DNA of 64,000 bases, taken from positions 62,001 to 126,000 of the forward strand of contig CAZCEC010000001.1 of NCBI GenBank assembly GCA_964497615.1, in the 5' to 3' direction. The position numbers and the translations under genes are program-made. Shown piece after piece: positions 27,487 through 36,222 of this stretch (position 1 is the first letter of the stretch; every line of letters starts with the position of its first letter). A model generated the notes under the pieces. The model searched no databases. It saw only the letters and a list, made by a program, of their open reading frames with translations, and was not told the DNA's origin. Origin of the DNA: CAZCEC01 sp964497615 (GTDB lineage: Bacteria; Chloroflexota; Anaerolineae; Anaerolineales; UBA6663).

Positions 27487-27514
27487 CCTTCATCTCCTCA
27501 GCCCCCAATAACCC

Positions 27515-27590
27515 CCCATTTGACAGGATCATATACAATATATACCCAAGTGCGCAATTTGCGATTCCAGCCAAAACCCGGCTATCCTGC
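27515..27590. promoter_or_regulatory. AT-rich divergent promoter region
   Basis: Local AT-richness in a GC-rich genome, between the divergent GH28-like and PhyH genes. On the plus strand TTGACA (27520-27525) is followed by TATACC at 15 nt, and TTGCGA (27559-27564) by TATCCT at 18 nt. On the minus strand TATGAT (27533-27528) is a possible -10. Confidence 0.4.
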
Positions 27591-27611
27591 CGATCATCCG
27601 GAGTGTCTGCC

Positions 27612-28577
27612 ATGGCCGCCTTGACCGAAGCGCAGTTGGACCACTTCCACCGCGAGGGCTACGTTGTGGTGGAAGGCTTGTTTGATCCCGTCGTGGACCT
27701 CGACCCCGTCATCGCCGAGTATCACCTGGCCCTCGACCAACTGGCCGCCGACCTCTACGCCAAGGGCCAGATTTCGTCCCTCTACGGCCACCTGGACTTC
27801 GGCCACCGCATGATGGCCATTGTCCAGGAGAGCGGCCACACCCACGCCCAATACTTCGATTTCTCCCTCCACGGCGCCGCCGTCACCGATGAGACCAAAC
27901 TCTGGGTCGGTCCGGAAGTCTTCAAGGTCCTGCGCAGCCCGCGCCTCCTCGACGCCGTCGAAAGCATCATCGGCCCCGAGATCTACTCCAACCCCGTCCA
28001 GCACGTCCGCCTCAAACCCCCGGAGAAGATCACCCCCCGCGACGCGGAGGGCCGCCTGCTGCTCACCAAGACGCCTCCCCACCAGGACAACGGCGTCGTC
28101 CTCCCCGAGGCCGATCAGACCGACATGCTCACTGTGTGGTTCCCGCTCTGGGATGCCACCATCGAGAACGGCTGCATGATGGTCTGGCCGCGCAGCCACC
28201 GTCAGGGCCTCATCGACCACTGCCCGCGTTACGATGGCCTCCAGGTGCCCGGCCAGCTCGTCCCGCCGGGGGCCGTGTCCCTGCCCATGCGCCGCGGCGA
28301 CGCACTCTTCATGACCAAGCTCACCCTGCACGCCTCGCATGCCAATCTCAGCGATAACATCCGCTGGAGCTTCGACCTGCGCTACAACCCCATCGGCCAG
28401 CCTACCGGCCGCGGCTACTTCCCCGGCTTCGTGGCCCGCAGCCGCGCCCACCCCGAGACCGAACTTCACGACCCCGCAGTCTGGGCGCAGATGTGGTACG
28501 ACTGCCGCCACCACCTCGCCACGCAGGGCGCCGGCCCCTTCAACCGCTGGAGCGCCGAAAGCCCGGTCTGCGCCTGA
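27612..28577 (+). CDS. Phytanoyl-CoA dioxygenase (PhyH) family protein
   Basis: Fe(II)/2-oxoglutarate-dependent oxygenase-like protein of 321 residues. The H-x-D of the iron triad is in KTPPHQDNGVVLPEAD (near residue 157), and the distal His and the 2-oxoglutarate Arg are in LTLHASHANLSDNIRWSFDL. ENGCMMVWPRSHRQG matches the family strand. It belongs to a different subgroup from the PhyH at 16979, being longer with a DNGVV loop. Start ATG 27612 has CGGAG 8 nt upstream. The SDR gene begins 2 nt after its stop, so the two form an operon: hydroxylation followed by alcohol oxidation is a plausible order. Confidence 0.88.
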   Translation: MAALTEAQLDHFHREGYVVVEGLFDPVVDLDPVIAEYHLALDQLAADLYAKGQISSLYGHLDFGHRMMAIVQESGHTHAQYFDFSLHGAAVTDETKLWVGPEVFKVLRSPRLLDAVESIIGPEIYSNPVQHVRLKPPEKITPRDAEGRLLLTKTPPHQDNGVVLPEADQTDMLTVWFPLWDATIENGCMMVWPRSHRQGLIDHCPRYDGLQVPGQLVPPGAVSLPMRRGDALFMTKLTLHASHANLSDNIRWSFDLRYNPIGQPTGRGYFPGFVARSRAHPETELHDPAVWAQMWYDCRHHLATQGAGPFNRWSAESPVCA

Positions 28578-28579
28578 AC

Positions 28580-29350
28580 ATGCCCCGCCTCCTCAACAAA
28601 GTTGCCATCGTCACCGGCGCCGCCCATGGCATTGGCCGCGGCACCGCCGACCTCTTCGCCATCGAGGGCGCGGCGGTGCTGGCCGCCGACCTCAACGCCG
28701 AGGCCGGCCAGCAGACCGTCTCTGCTATCCAAGCTCGGGGCGGTGTGGCCGAATTCCAACCCGTGGACGTGCGCTCGCCGGCGCAGGTGATGGCGATGGT
28801 GGCCGCCGCCGTGGCCCGCTGGGGCGGCCTCGACATCATCGTCAACAATGTCGGCGTCGCCATCGCTGGCGCCGCCGCCGAGATGTCCGAGGCCGATTGG
28901 AACGCCGTCCTTGATGTCAACCTCTCCGGCGTCTGGCGCGGCATGAAATATGCGATCCCGGAACTGATCAAGCGCGGGGGCGGCGCCATCGTCAACATCA
29001 GTTCACTACAAGGGCTATTGGGATTTCGCGGCTGGGCCGGCTATGCCGCCAGCAAAGGCGGCATCAACGCCCTCACCCGCCAGGCCGCCATGGAGTACGC
29101 CGCGCAGGGCATCCGCGTCAACGCCATCGCTCCCGGCCCGGTGATGACCAACATGAACGCCGCCCAGATGGCCGACCCTGCGCAGCGCGATGAAATCATG
29201 GCGAACATCAAGGCCGCTTACCCCCTCGGCCGCCCCGGCTACCCCGCCGATATCGCTGCCCTGGCCCTCTTCCTGGCCTCCGACGAATCCTCCTTCATCA
29301 CCGGGCAGGTCTTCGTCAGCGACGGCGGCCGCCTGGTCCGTGGCGATTAA
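28580..29350 (+). CDS. Short-chain dehydrogenase/reductase (SDR)
   Basis: Classical SDR of 256 residues. The cofactor loop is TGAAHGIGRG, with ADLNAEAG after beta2 (Asp suggests NAD preference), NNVGVAIAG, the catalytic Ser in INISSLQGLLG and the Tyr-x-x-x-Lys in YAASKGG. FITGQVFVSDGG is the standard C-terminal motif. It follows PhyH by 2 nt and probably oxidises the hydroxylated product. The substrate is not known. Confidence 0.93.
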   Translation: MPRLLNKVAIVTGAAHGIGRGTADLFAIEGAAVLAADLNAEAGQQTVSAIQARGGVAEFQPVDVRSPAQVMAMVAAAVARWGGLDIIVNNVGVAIAGAAAEMSEADWNAVLDVNLSGVWRGMKYAIPELIKRGGGAIVNISSLQGLLGFRGWAGYAASKGGINALTRQAAMEYAAQGIRVNAIAPGPVMTNMNAAQMADPAQRDEIMANIKAAYPLGRPGYPADIAALALFLASDESSFITGQVFVSDGGRLVRGD

Positions 29351-29367
29351 CTCCGCCCCAAGTTAAT

Positions 29368-29400
29368 GTCATTCCGAGGCGCCCTTTGCCGAGGAATCTG
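29368..29400 (+). repeat. Dispersed 33-bp repeat, copy 3
   Basis: GTCATTCCGAGGCG and GCCGAGGAATCTG with a CCCTTT middle, between the convergent SDR and DUF1697 genes. Confidence 0.8.
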
Positions 29401-29414
29401 TTTCGTCTCGACGC

Positions 29415-29957
29415 CTATGCCCCAACCTTTCGCCCCGCCAGCTTCGCCACCGTTGTCATGTTCCGCATCGTCGCCGGCCCCCTAATCGCCCGCTCCAACA
29501 TCGCTCCCGTGAACTCCGATTCGCCGATGCGCCGCCGCCGCAGCCAATACACCTCGCGCCCCTCGTGATGAAAGTCATCAATCGGGTTGCGCAGCGCCGC
29601 TAGCGCGCGGCGCGCGGGCGCATCCAGCGCCGTTTTCACAAAGGCGACGTACAATCCATCCTTGGCCGCGGGGTCATAGTCCGCGAACGGGCGCCGGGCC
29701 GCAATTGCGGCCACCTCCGCCGGAGTGCGAATGAACGTTGCCACCTCATACCCCAGCTCAGCCTGCAAGGCCCCTTCAATCGTCTGCTCCAGCGGTCCCG
29801 TCTTCCGCGCCGTCGCGTCAAATAGCACGTTGCCGCTCGCAATGAAAGTCTCAACGTCAGTGAAGCCCATCGACTCCACTAGGCTGCGCAGCGCCGCCAT
29901 CTTCACCGTGTGGCCGCCGACGTTGATCGCACGCAGGAAGGCGATGTACCGAGGCAT
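29415..29957 (-). CDS. DUF1697 family protein
   Basis: A 180-residue protein of the widespread DUF1697 family, whose function is not established. The family opening MPRYIAFLRAINVGGH and the segment VETFIASGNVLFD are clear, as is the C-terminal ALERAIRGPATMRNM-like region. No catalytic residues are known. Its ATG at 29957 is 3 bp from the start of the divergent M1 peptidase gene, with a TATAAT ending 6 nt before it, so its mRNA would be leaderless (no Shine-Dalgarno is present). Confidence 0.9.
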   Translation of the reverse strand: MPRYIAFLRAINVGGHTVKMAALRSLVESMGFTDVETFIASGNVLFDATARKTGPLEQTIEGALQAELGYEVATFIRTPAEVAAIAARRPFADYDPAAKDGLYVAFVKTALDAPARRALAALRNPIDDFHHEGREVYWLRRRRIGESEFTGAMLERAIRGPATMRNMTTVAKLAGRKVGA

Positions 29958-29960
29958 CGC

Positions 29961-31460
29961 ATGATTATACTCAGACGCTCGCTGCGTCTTGCCCTGGGGC
30001 TGGCCCTGACCGCCTGCCAGGCCGCGCCGACCCTAGTCGCCACCGTCGCCCCGCCCACCGCCTCCCCCCGCGTGTCGGCCTCAACTGCGCCGCCCACCCT
30101 CGCCTCTACGCCCTCCGCTCCTCCACCAACCGCGCCCCTGCCCACTTCCACACCGCCACCCACGGCCACGCCGCTCCCGCCGCCGCACTACGACCTCGCC
30201 GCCAATCTGAACCTCGCGGCCCACACCCTGGCCGTCACTGCTTCCATCCACCTCGTGCCCCCGGCCTCAAACGAACTGGTCTTCAACCTGAACCCCTTGC
30301 AGCAGGCCCAACTTGCCCGCCCCTTGTCCGCTGTGCTCGATGGCATGCCGGTAGAGCCGCTTGTGGACGGCGTTTGGGTGCGCCTGCCCCTACCCGAAAA
30401 CCGCCTCGCTGGCCAGCCCGCCCGCGTCGAGTTTCGCTATGAACTCCTGCTTCAGCCCATTGACCCCTGGGCCTGGGGTTGGCGCGGCACCCTCGGCCAC
30501 ACCGCCCGCCAGGTGAACCTGGGCGACTGGTATCCGGCCTTGGCGGTATACGACCCGGTCCTTGGCTGGAGCACGCCTCTGCCCTCTTCCCTCGGCGAAT
30601 ACGTTGCCACCCCCTCCGCCGACTACACCGTCAGATTGGGGGTGTCCGGCGCGGGGGGGCCAGTCACCGTCGTTGGCAGCGGCAGCCCGCAACCCTGCGG
30701 CAATGGCTGGTGCGCGTCCCTCGCGGGCGCCCGTTTCGTGGCCTACACCGTCACCGACGCGATGCAGTCCCTGACCGTCGCTACCACCACCGGTGTCACG
30801 GTCACCTCCGTTTTCATGCCCGAACACGCGGCGGCCGGCGAGGCGGCCCTCCAGGCCGCGGCCGGCGCCCTCGAAACGTACGCCGAGCTGTATGGCCCTT
30901 ATCCCTTCGCCACCTTCGTCCAGATTGAAGGCGACTTTTACGACGGCATGGAATACTCCGGCGCCAGCTACGTCGGCTACGGCTACTACGCCGAATACGA
31001 CGGCACGCCCAACAACTTGCTCACCCTCATCAGCGCCCACGAGGTCTCGCACCAATGGTGGCACACCCTGGTGGGTAACGACCAGGCCGCCGAGCCTTGG
31101 CTGGACGAAGCCTTGGCGACCTACTCCGAATTGCCCTTCCTGGAGGCCCATCATCCCGCCTCCGTTCCCTGGTGGTGGGCCTTTCGCATCGACTGGTTCG
31201 CGCCCGCTGGCCCCGTGGACAGCACCATCTACGACTATGGCGACTTTCGCGGATACGTGGACGCCGTCTACCTGCGCGGCGCCCAAATGCTCCATGCCAT
31301 GCGCGCCGAGCTGGGCGACGACGCCTTCTGGGCCTTTCTGCGTGCCTACGCTCTCAGCCGTCGTGGCCATATTGCCCATGGGCCGGACTTCTGGGACGCC
31401 TACACCATCGCTGGCGGTGACCCCGCCTCCATCCAGGCCGACTTCTTCCAGGGTCCATAG
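29961..31460 (+). CDS. M1-family metallopeptidase lipoprotein
   Basis: Predicted secreted zinc aminopeptidase-like enzyme, 499 residues. The N-terminus is a lipoprotein signal (RRSLRLALGLALTAC, lipobox Leu-Thr-Ala-Cys), followed by a Pro/Thr/Ala-rich linker (about 25-85). The zinc site is H360-E361-V-S-H364 with Glu383 18 residues further on (HEVSHQWWH and WLDEALATYSE). The substrate-binding GAMEN region is represented by DGMEYSGASYVG, so exopeptidase specificity may differ. Start ATG 29961 begins the signal peptide. The gene is divergent from DUF1697 with only 3 bp between starts. Confidence 0.88.
   Translation: MIILRRSLRLALGLALTACQAAPTLVATVAPPTASPRVSASTAPPTLASTPSAPPPTAPLPTSTPPPTATPLPPPHYDLAANLNLAAHTLAVTASIHLVPPASNELVFNLNPLQQAQLARPLSAVLDGMPVEPLVDGVWVRLPLPENRLAGQPARVEFRYELLLQPIDPWAWGWRGTLGHTARQVNLGDWYPALAVYDPVLGWSTPLPSSLGEYVATPSADYTVRLGVSGAGGPVTVVGSGSPQPCGNGWCASLAGARFVAYTVTDAMQSLTVATTTGVTVTSVFMPEHAAAGEAALQAAAGALETYAELYGPYPFATFVQIEGDFYDGMEYSGASYVGYGYYAEYDGTPNNLLTLISAHEVSHQWWHTLVGNDQAAEPWLDEALATYSELPFLEAHHPASVPWWWAFRIDWFAPAGPVDSTIYDYGDFRGYVDAVYLRGAQMLHAMRAELGDDAFWAFLRAYALSRRGHIAHGPDFWDAYTIAGGDPASIQADFFQGP
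29964..29969 (-). promoter_or_regulatory. -10 box giving a leaderless DUF1697 transcript
   Basis: TATAAT on the minus strand, 6 nt before the ATG of DUF1697 and inside the first codons of the divergent peptidase gene. The expected transcription start falls on the A of the ATG. Confidence 0.5.
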
Positions 31461-31507
31461 ACCTACCCTGCCGATTTGTCCAGGCCCAGCCTCCGGCGGC
31501 CAGGGCC

Positions 31508-31513
31508 TATAAT
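31508..31513 (+). promoter_or_regulatory. -10 box upstream of the ABC exporter
   Basis: TATAAT 42 nt before ATG 31556; no -35 at the usual distance. A Shine-Dalgarno-like TGGAG precedes the ATG by about 9 nt. Confidence 0.4.
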
Positions 31514-31555
31514 GGCTGCAGGACTTGCGCGGGCCACGACTGGAGCACAACACCG

Positions 31556-33586
31556 ATGATGGGCTTTCATGGGAGCGGCGGGGGGGGAATCTTTTTCAGT
31601 ATGATGCGCGGGACTGACGAGCGGCCCAAGGTCACTTGGGCGTTGCTCCGCCGCGTTCTGCGTTATGGCCGGCCCTACCGCTGGCAGATCATGGCCATGT
31701 TGGTCATGATCTTGACCTCCGCCGGCCTTGGCCTCGTCACGCCCCTTGTCCTTCGCGACCTGATCGACCGCACCCTGCCGCAGGGCGATTCGTCCCGGCT
31801 GAACGGGCTGGCGCTGGCGCTCATCCTGATTCCGGTGTTTTCCAGCCTGATCGGGATCGTGATTCGGCGCACCAACGCACGCATCGGCGAAGGCGTGATC
31901 TACGACCTGCGCGTGAGCCTGTTCTCGCACCTGCAGCGCATGTCGCTGCGGTTTTTCACCAACACGAAATCCGGCGAGTTGATGAGCCGCCTGAACAACG
32001 ACGTGGTCGGCGCGCAGAATGCCATCAGCAACACGATCGTCAACATCATCACCAGCCTCGTGCAGACGGTGGCCCTGCTCATCGTCATGTTGATCCTCGA
32101 ATGGCGCCTGACCCTGGCCGCCGTCGTCATCATGCCCCTCTTCGTGCTGGCCGCGCGCCGCCTTGGCGGCGCCCTGCGCGACATCACCCGCGCGCAGATG
32201 GAAGCCAACGCCCAGATGAACGCCATGATGAATGAAACTCTCAATGTGGGCGGCGCGCTTCTGGTCAAGCTGTTCGGCCGCATCCCCACCGAGACCGACC
32301 GCTTCCGCGAGCGCGCCACCCTGGTGGCCAGCCTCGGCATTCGCCGCACCGTCATCGCCACCATCTTCTTCGTCGTGGTGGGCCTGGTGGCCGCCACCGG
32401 CACGGCCCTTGTGTTTGGCTTGGGTGGCTACTTTGTCATCAGCGGCGCCTTCACTGTCGGCACCATTGTGGCTTTCGGGTCCTACCTGGGCAGCCTGTAC
32501 GGTTCGCTCCAGAGCCTCGCCAGCGCCCCGGTGGAGTTTGCCACGTCCATGGTCAGCTTCGAGCGCGTCTTCGAGGTGATTGACCTGCCCGCTGAAATCC
32601 AGGACAAGCCCGGCGCGCTTGAACTGCGCGCCGTGCGCGGCCAACTGATCTTTGACGACGTGCGTTTCAAGTACGAGGTCCGCGCCGAGAATTTGTTGAG
32701 CGACGTCAAGCGCACGGGTCGCCGGGGCGACGTGCTGGTCTTCTCCGGCGGCGCGGGTGGCCCGCCCCTGCCCGGCAGCGGCGATGGTCCGGGCGGCAAT
32801 GGCAAGCCCGCCGACGCCGAAGCCGCTGGCCCCAGCCAGGCGCGCGAGTATGCCCTAAGCCATGTTTCTTTCACGGCCGAGCCGGGGCAATTGGTGGCGC
32901 TGGTCGGGCCCAGCGGTGCGGGCAAGACAACCCTCACCTACCTCATCCCGCGCCTCTACGACCCCTCCTCTGGCAGCCTCCGCCTCGACGGCCACGACCT
33001 GCGCGACGTCACCCTGCAATCGCTCACCGCCCAGGTGGGCATGGTCACCCAGGAAACGCACCTGTTCCACGACACCATCCGCACCAACTTGCTCTACGCC
33101 CGGCTTGATGCCACCCAGGCCGAGGTCGAGGCGGCCGCGCGGGCCGCCAACATCCACGACTTCATCCTCGGCCTGCCCCAGGGGTACGACACCGTGGTCG
33201 GCGAGCGCGGGTACCGCCTCAGCGGCGGCGAGCGCCAGCGCCTTGCTCTGGCCCGCGTGATCCTCAAGGACCCGCGCCTATTGGTCCTGGACGAGGCCAC
33301 CAGCCACCTGGACAGCGAATCCGAAGCCCTCATCCAGGACGCCCTCTCCCGCGTCATGGCCGGCCGCACCAGCATCGTCATCGCCCATCGCCTAAGCACC
33401 ATCCTCGCCGCCGACCTGATCCTGGTCTTCGACCGGGGCGAGATCGTCGAGCGCGGCACCCACACCGAACTGCTGACCCAGGGCGGCCTGTATGCGCGCC
33501 TCTACGAAACCCAGTTCCGGCGCGCTGGGCTGCGCCGCGCCGCCCCAGCCGATGCGGTTTCCGAGCCGGCCCAGGAACTGGCGTAG
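31556..33586 (+). CDS. ABC-type multidrug/lipid exporter (membrane and ATPase domains fused)
   Basis: Type IV ABC exporter half-transporter, 676 residues. The membrane domain (about 35-340) has the usual helices (WQIMAMLVMILTSAGLGLV, VQTVALLIVMLILEW, IATIFFVVVGLVAATGTAL). The ATPase domain has Walker A GPSGAGKTT, Q-loop VTQETHLF, signature LSGGERQR, Walker B LLVLDEATSHLD and H-loop IAHRLST, all intact. An unusual segment of about 55 residues (374-428), rich in Gly/Pro (GGPPLPGSGDGPGGNG), separates FDDVRFKY from YALSHVSF where the normal connection is about 10 residues. Substrate unknown; it may work as a homodimer. Confidence 0.93.
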   Translation: MMGFHGSGGGGIFFSMMRGTDERPKVTWALLRRVLRYGRPYRWQIMAMLVMILTSAGLGLVTPLVLRDLIDRTLPQGDSSRLNGLALALILIPVFSSLIGIVIRRTNARIGEGVIYDLRVSLFSHLQRMSLRFFTNTKSGELMSRLNNDVVGAQNAISNTIVNIITSLVQTVALLIVMLILEWRLTLAAVVIMPLFVLAARRLGGALRDITRAQMEANAQMNAMMNETLNVGGALLVKLFGRIPTETDRFRERATLVASLGIRRTVIATIFFVVVGLVAATGTALVFGLGGYFVISGAFTVGTIVAFGSYLGSLYGSLQSLASAPVEFATSMVSFERVFEVIDLPAEIQDKPGALELRAVRGQLIFDDVRFKYEVRAENLLSDVKRTGRRGDVLVFSGGAGGPPLPGSGDGPGGNGKPADAEAAGPSQAREYALSHVSFTAEPGQLVALVGPSGAGKTTLTYLIPRLYDPSSGSLRLDGHDLRDVTLQSLTAQVGMVTQETHLFHDTIRTNLLYARLDATQAEVEAAARAANIHDFILGLPQGYDTVVGERGYRLSGGERQRLALARVILKDPRLLVLDEATSHLDSESEALIQDALSRVMAGRTSIVIAHRLSTILAADLILVFDRGEIVERGTHTELLTQGGLYARLYETQFRRAGLRRAAPADAVSEPAQELA

Positions 33587-33661
33587 CGAACTTAACCCTG
33601 CCGCCGACCTATGGGACCGACCGCTGCGCCGGGGCGGACCGGCGCTGGCGCCTCGCGCCTG

Positions 33662-34846
33662 TCACGACGCCGCGACGCCCTCCGCCGCCTGCGTCTCCCA
33701 GCGCTTACCCCGCACCCCCACATACTCCGATTGCGGCCGGATGATGCGCTTCGCCGCCTGCTGCTCCAGGCAGTGGGCGATCCATCCGGACGCCCGGCTG
33801 ATGGCAAACGTCGGGCTGAACAGCTCGGTGGGCAGTTCCAGCCCATGCAGCAGCAGCGCTGTATAGAACTCTACGTTGGTCTTGTACCGCTGCTGCGGAT
33901 AACGCTCCGCCAGCAGCTTCACCGCCACATCCTCCACCGCCCGCGCCAGGTCGTATAGCGCCCGGTCAGCCTCGTTGCGGAACAGCCGCTCGGCCGCCGC
34001 CGCCAGCACATCTGCCCGCGGGTCGCGCACCTTGTAAATGCGGTGCCCGAAACCCATCAGCCGCTCCCTGCGCTCCAGCTTTGCGCGCAGGTAGGCCTCC
34101 GCCCGGCCGGCCTCGCCAATCTCGAACACCATGTCCAGGGCCGGGCCGGGCGCGCCGCCATGCAGCGGTCCCTTCAGCGCCCCAATCGCCCCCGTCACCG
34201 CCGACACCAGGTCCGAACCTGTGGAGATGATGACGCGGGCCGTGAATGTGCTGGCGTTGAGCCCATGGTCCACAACCGTGTTCAGATACGTCTCCAGCCC
34301 GCGCACGCGTCCGGCGGGCGGTTCCTCGCCGGTCAGCATGTAGAGGTAGTTTGCCGCGTGGCCCAGGGCAGGGTGGGGGGCAACGGGTTCCAGGCCCTGC
34401 CGCAGCCGCCAGTAGGCCGCCACAATCGTTGGCAGCTGCGCCAGGACTGATACTCCGGCCAGGCACAGATCTGCGCTCCCCGCCATGCTCGCCAGCGATA
34501 GCGTCCCGGCGGCCAGCCGCAGCGCATCCATCGCCGGCACATTCGCGCTCGCCGCCGCCCGCAGCAGCGCCACCGTCGCCGCGGGCAGTTCCCGCTGACC
34601 GGCCAGCGCGTGCGAGAACTCCGCCAGTTGTCCCGGTGTGGGGCGCTCGCCATGCCACAGCAGGTACGTCACTTCCTCAAACGCCGCCGCCGAGGCCAGG
34701 CTCTCCACCGGGTACCCGGCAATGAGCAGTTCGCCTGCCTCCCCATCCACGTGGCTCAGGCGCGTCTGCGCGGCCACCACGCCTTCCAGACCCGGTACAA
34801 AGTGTGCGGCCCCATTCTCCGGGACGGCCGATGCTGACTTATCCAT
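33662..34846 (-). CDS. Citrate synthase
   Basis: Condenses oxaloacetate with acetyl-CoA, or possibly propionyl-CoA. The 394-residue protein has the family motifs VVDHGLNASTF, GPLHGGAPG (catalytic His), GFGHRIYKVRDPRA (second His) and NVEFYTALLLHGL, where the usual catalytic Asp (NVDFY) is replaced by Glu. ASGWIAHCLEQ closes the domain. Start ATG 34846 has AGGAGG 6 nt upstream; the longer frame to 35014 crosses the promoter region. It is divergent from a second citrate synthase fused to a DNA-binding domain, which may regulate it. Methylcitrate synthase activity cannot be excluded. Confidence 0.9.
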   Translation of the reverse strand: MDKSASAVPENGAAHFVPGLEGVVAAQTRLSHVDGEAGELLIAGYPVESLASAAAFEEVTYLLWHGERPTPGQLAEFSHALAGQRELPAATVALLRAAASANVPAMDALRLAAGTLSLASMAGSADLCLAGVSVLAQLPTIVAAYWRLRQGLEPVAPHPALGHAANYLYMLTGEEPPAGRVRGLETYLNTVVDHGLNASTFTARVIISTGSDLVSAVTGAIGALKGPLHGGAPGPALDMVFEIGEAGRAEAYLRAKLERRERLMGFGHRIYKVRDPRADVLAAAAERLFRNEADRALYDLARAVEDVAVKLLAERYPQQRYKTNVEFYTALLLHGLELPTELFSPTFAISRASGWIAHCLEQQAAKRIIRPQSEYVGVRGKRWETQAAEGVAAS

Positions 34847-34956
34847 CGAGTGCCTCCTTGCGAGTGCCCCAACCAATGGTCGCGGCGACATATGCCCTAG
34901 CCGCGTACGCGTGTCCATCTGCCAGGAATTGTATCGAGGACCAAGTTGCATCGTCA

Positions 34957-34978
34957 ATATTGATTTAGAAATCAATAT
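34957..34978. promoter_or_regulatory. 22-bp perfect dyad, operator candidate
   Basis: ATATTGATTT-AG-AAATCAATAT: two 10-bp arms with a 2-nt centre, in an AT-rich island between the two citrate synthase genes. It abuts the -10 box of the HTH-citrate synthase, so a bound protein would block or activate that promoter. The HTH fusion protein itself is the obvious candidate ligand. Confidence 0.7.
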
Positions 34979-34983
34979 ATAAT
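34978..34983 (+). promoter_or_regulatory. -10 box giving a leaderless HTH-citrate synthase transcript
   Basis: TATAAT with exactly 6 nt before the GTG start at 34990, so transcription would begin at the start codon. It shares its first base with the dyad. Confidence 0.55.
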
Positions 34984-34989
34984 GTTTCC

Positions 34990-36222
34990 GTGGCCCCCAC
35001 TTTGCCGCCCGCACCCTACCTCTCTGCCCGCGAAGCCGCCGCCGCTCTCGGCGTCAGCGTGCCCACCCTGTATGCCTACGTCAGCCGGGGGTTGGTGCGC
35101 TCCGAAGGCACTGGTCGCCGCACCCGCGCCCGCCGTTACCGCCGCGAGGACATTGACCGCCTGCGCGAGCGCCAGGCCCAGCGCCGCGAGCCCCACCGCG
35201 CCGCCGAGCGCGCCCTCCGCTGGGGCACTCCCGTCCTCGAGTCCGCCCTGACCCTAATCGAGGATGGCCAGCTTTACTTTCGCGGCCAGCCCGCCCTGGC
35301 CCTGTCTAAAACTCAGTCCTTTGAATCGGTTGCAGAGCTGCTATGGGGAGTGGAAGCTGCCCCGGCTTGGCCCGGGGGTGCGCTTGAGATTGACTTGCGA
35401 CCCTGGGAATCGGCCTTGGCCCGGGCAGGGCAGGGCGGTCCCGCGGACCTGTTCCCACTCGTCCTGCCCCTGGCTGCGCAGGCCGATCCCGCCGCCTACG
35501 ATCTGCGCCCGGAGGCGGTCAAAGCCACCGGACGCCGTATCATCCGCCTGCTTGCCGCCGCCGCAGTCTATCCTCACCCTCCGCGCGGCGCCACCGTCGC
35601 CCAAGTTCTGCAGCACGCCTGGGCCCCCTCCCGTCCCGATGCCGCCCGTCTCCTCAACGCCGCCCTGGTCCTGTGCGCCGACCACGAGCTAAATGTCTCG
35701 GCCTTCACGGCCCGCTGCGTGGCCTCCGCGGGCGCCACGCCGTACGATGTGGTCATTGCGGGACTGGCGGCGCTGCGTGGCACCCGGCATGGCGGCCACA
35801 CGGCGCGCGTCGAAGCGCTGCTGGACGAAGTTGCCCTGCCCGTCCGCGCCGCCCGGGTGCTCGGCGAGCGCCTCCAGCGTGGCGAGCCCCTCCCCGGCTT
35901 CGGGCACCCCCTCTATCCCACCGGTGACCCTCGTGGCAGGCGCCTGCTCGAACTGGCGGCGAAGACGGCGGGACGGTCGCGCGCGGTGGCCCTCGGCCGT
36001 GCCGTCATCACCGAAGCCGCCCGTGTCCTCGGTGAGCATCCCACCCTGGATTTTGGACTGGTGGTGTTGTCGCGCGCCCTCACCCTGCCGCGCGGAGCGC
36101 CGCTGGCCCTCTTCGCCCTCGGCCGCACCGCTGGCTGGATCGCGCACGCCCTGGAGCAGTATCAGTTGGGGACGATGATCCGCCCGCGGGCGAGGTACGC
36201 GGGCCCCGCTATTCGTACCTGA
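34990..36222 (+). CDS. Citrate synthase-like protein with N-terminal helix-turn-helix
   Basis: A 410-residue fusion. Residues about 10-60 form a MerR/excisionase-like DNA-binding domain (YLSAREAAAALGVSVPTLYA, then RRYRREDIDRLRER). The rest is a citrate synthase fold with DHELNVSAFTAR, GTRHGGHTAR, PGFGHPLYPTGDPRG and TLDFGLVVLSRAL, so both His and the Asp of the active site appear to be kept. RTAGWIAHALEQYQ closes it. The start is GTG 34990, opening MAPTLPPAP. Likely a metabolite-sensing regulator or regulated enzyme; the operator dyad just upstream supports DNA binding. Its 3' end overlaps the convergent permease gene by 14 bp. Confidence 0.85.
   Translation: MAPTLPPAPYLSAREAAAALGVSVPTLYAYVSRGLVRSEGTGRRTRARRYRREDIDRLRERQAQRREPHRAAERALRWGTPVLESALTLIEDGQLYFRGQPALALSKTQSFESVAELLWGVEAAPAWPGGALEIDLRPWESALARAGQGGPADLFPLVLPLAAQADPAAYDLRPEAVKATGRRIIRLLAAAAVYPHPPRGATVAQVLQHAWAPSRPDAARLLNAALVLCADHELNVSAFTARCVASAGATPYDVVIAGLAALRGTRHGGHTARVEALLDEVALPVRAARVLGERLQRGEPLPGFGHPLYPTGDPRGRRLLELAAKTAGRSRAVALGRAVITEAARVLGEHPTLDFGLVVLSRALTLPRGAPLALFALGRTAGWIAHALEQYQLGTMIRPRARYAGPAIRT

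Noticed and set aside
34847..35014. N-terminal extension of citrate synthase to GTG 35014
   Set aside because: It would run through the operator dyad and the divergent promoter; ATG 34846 has an AGGAGG site 6 nt upstream.
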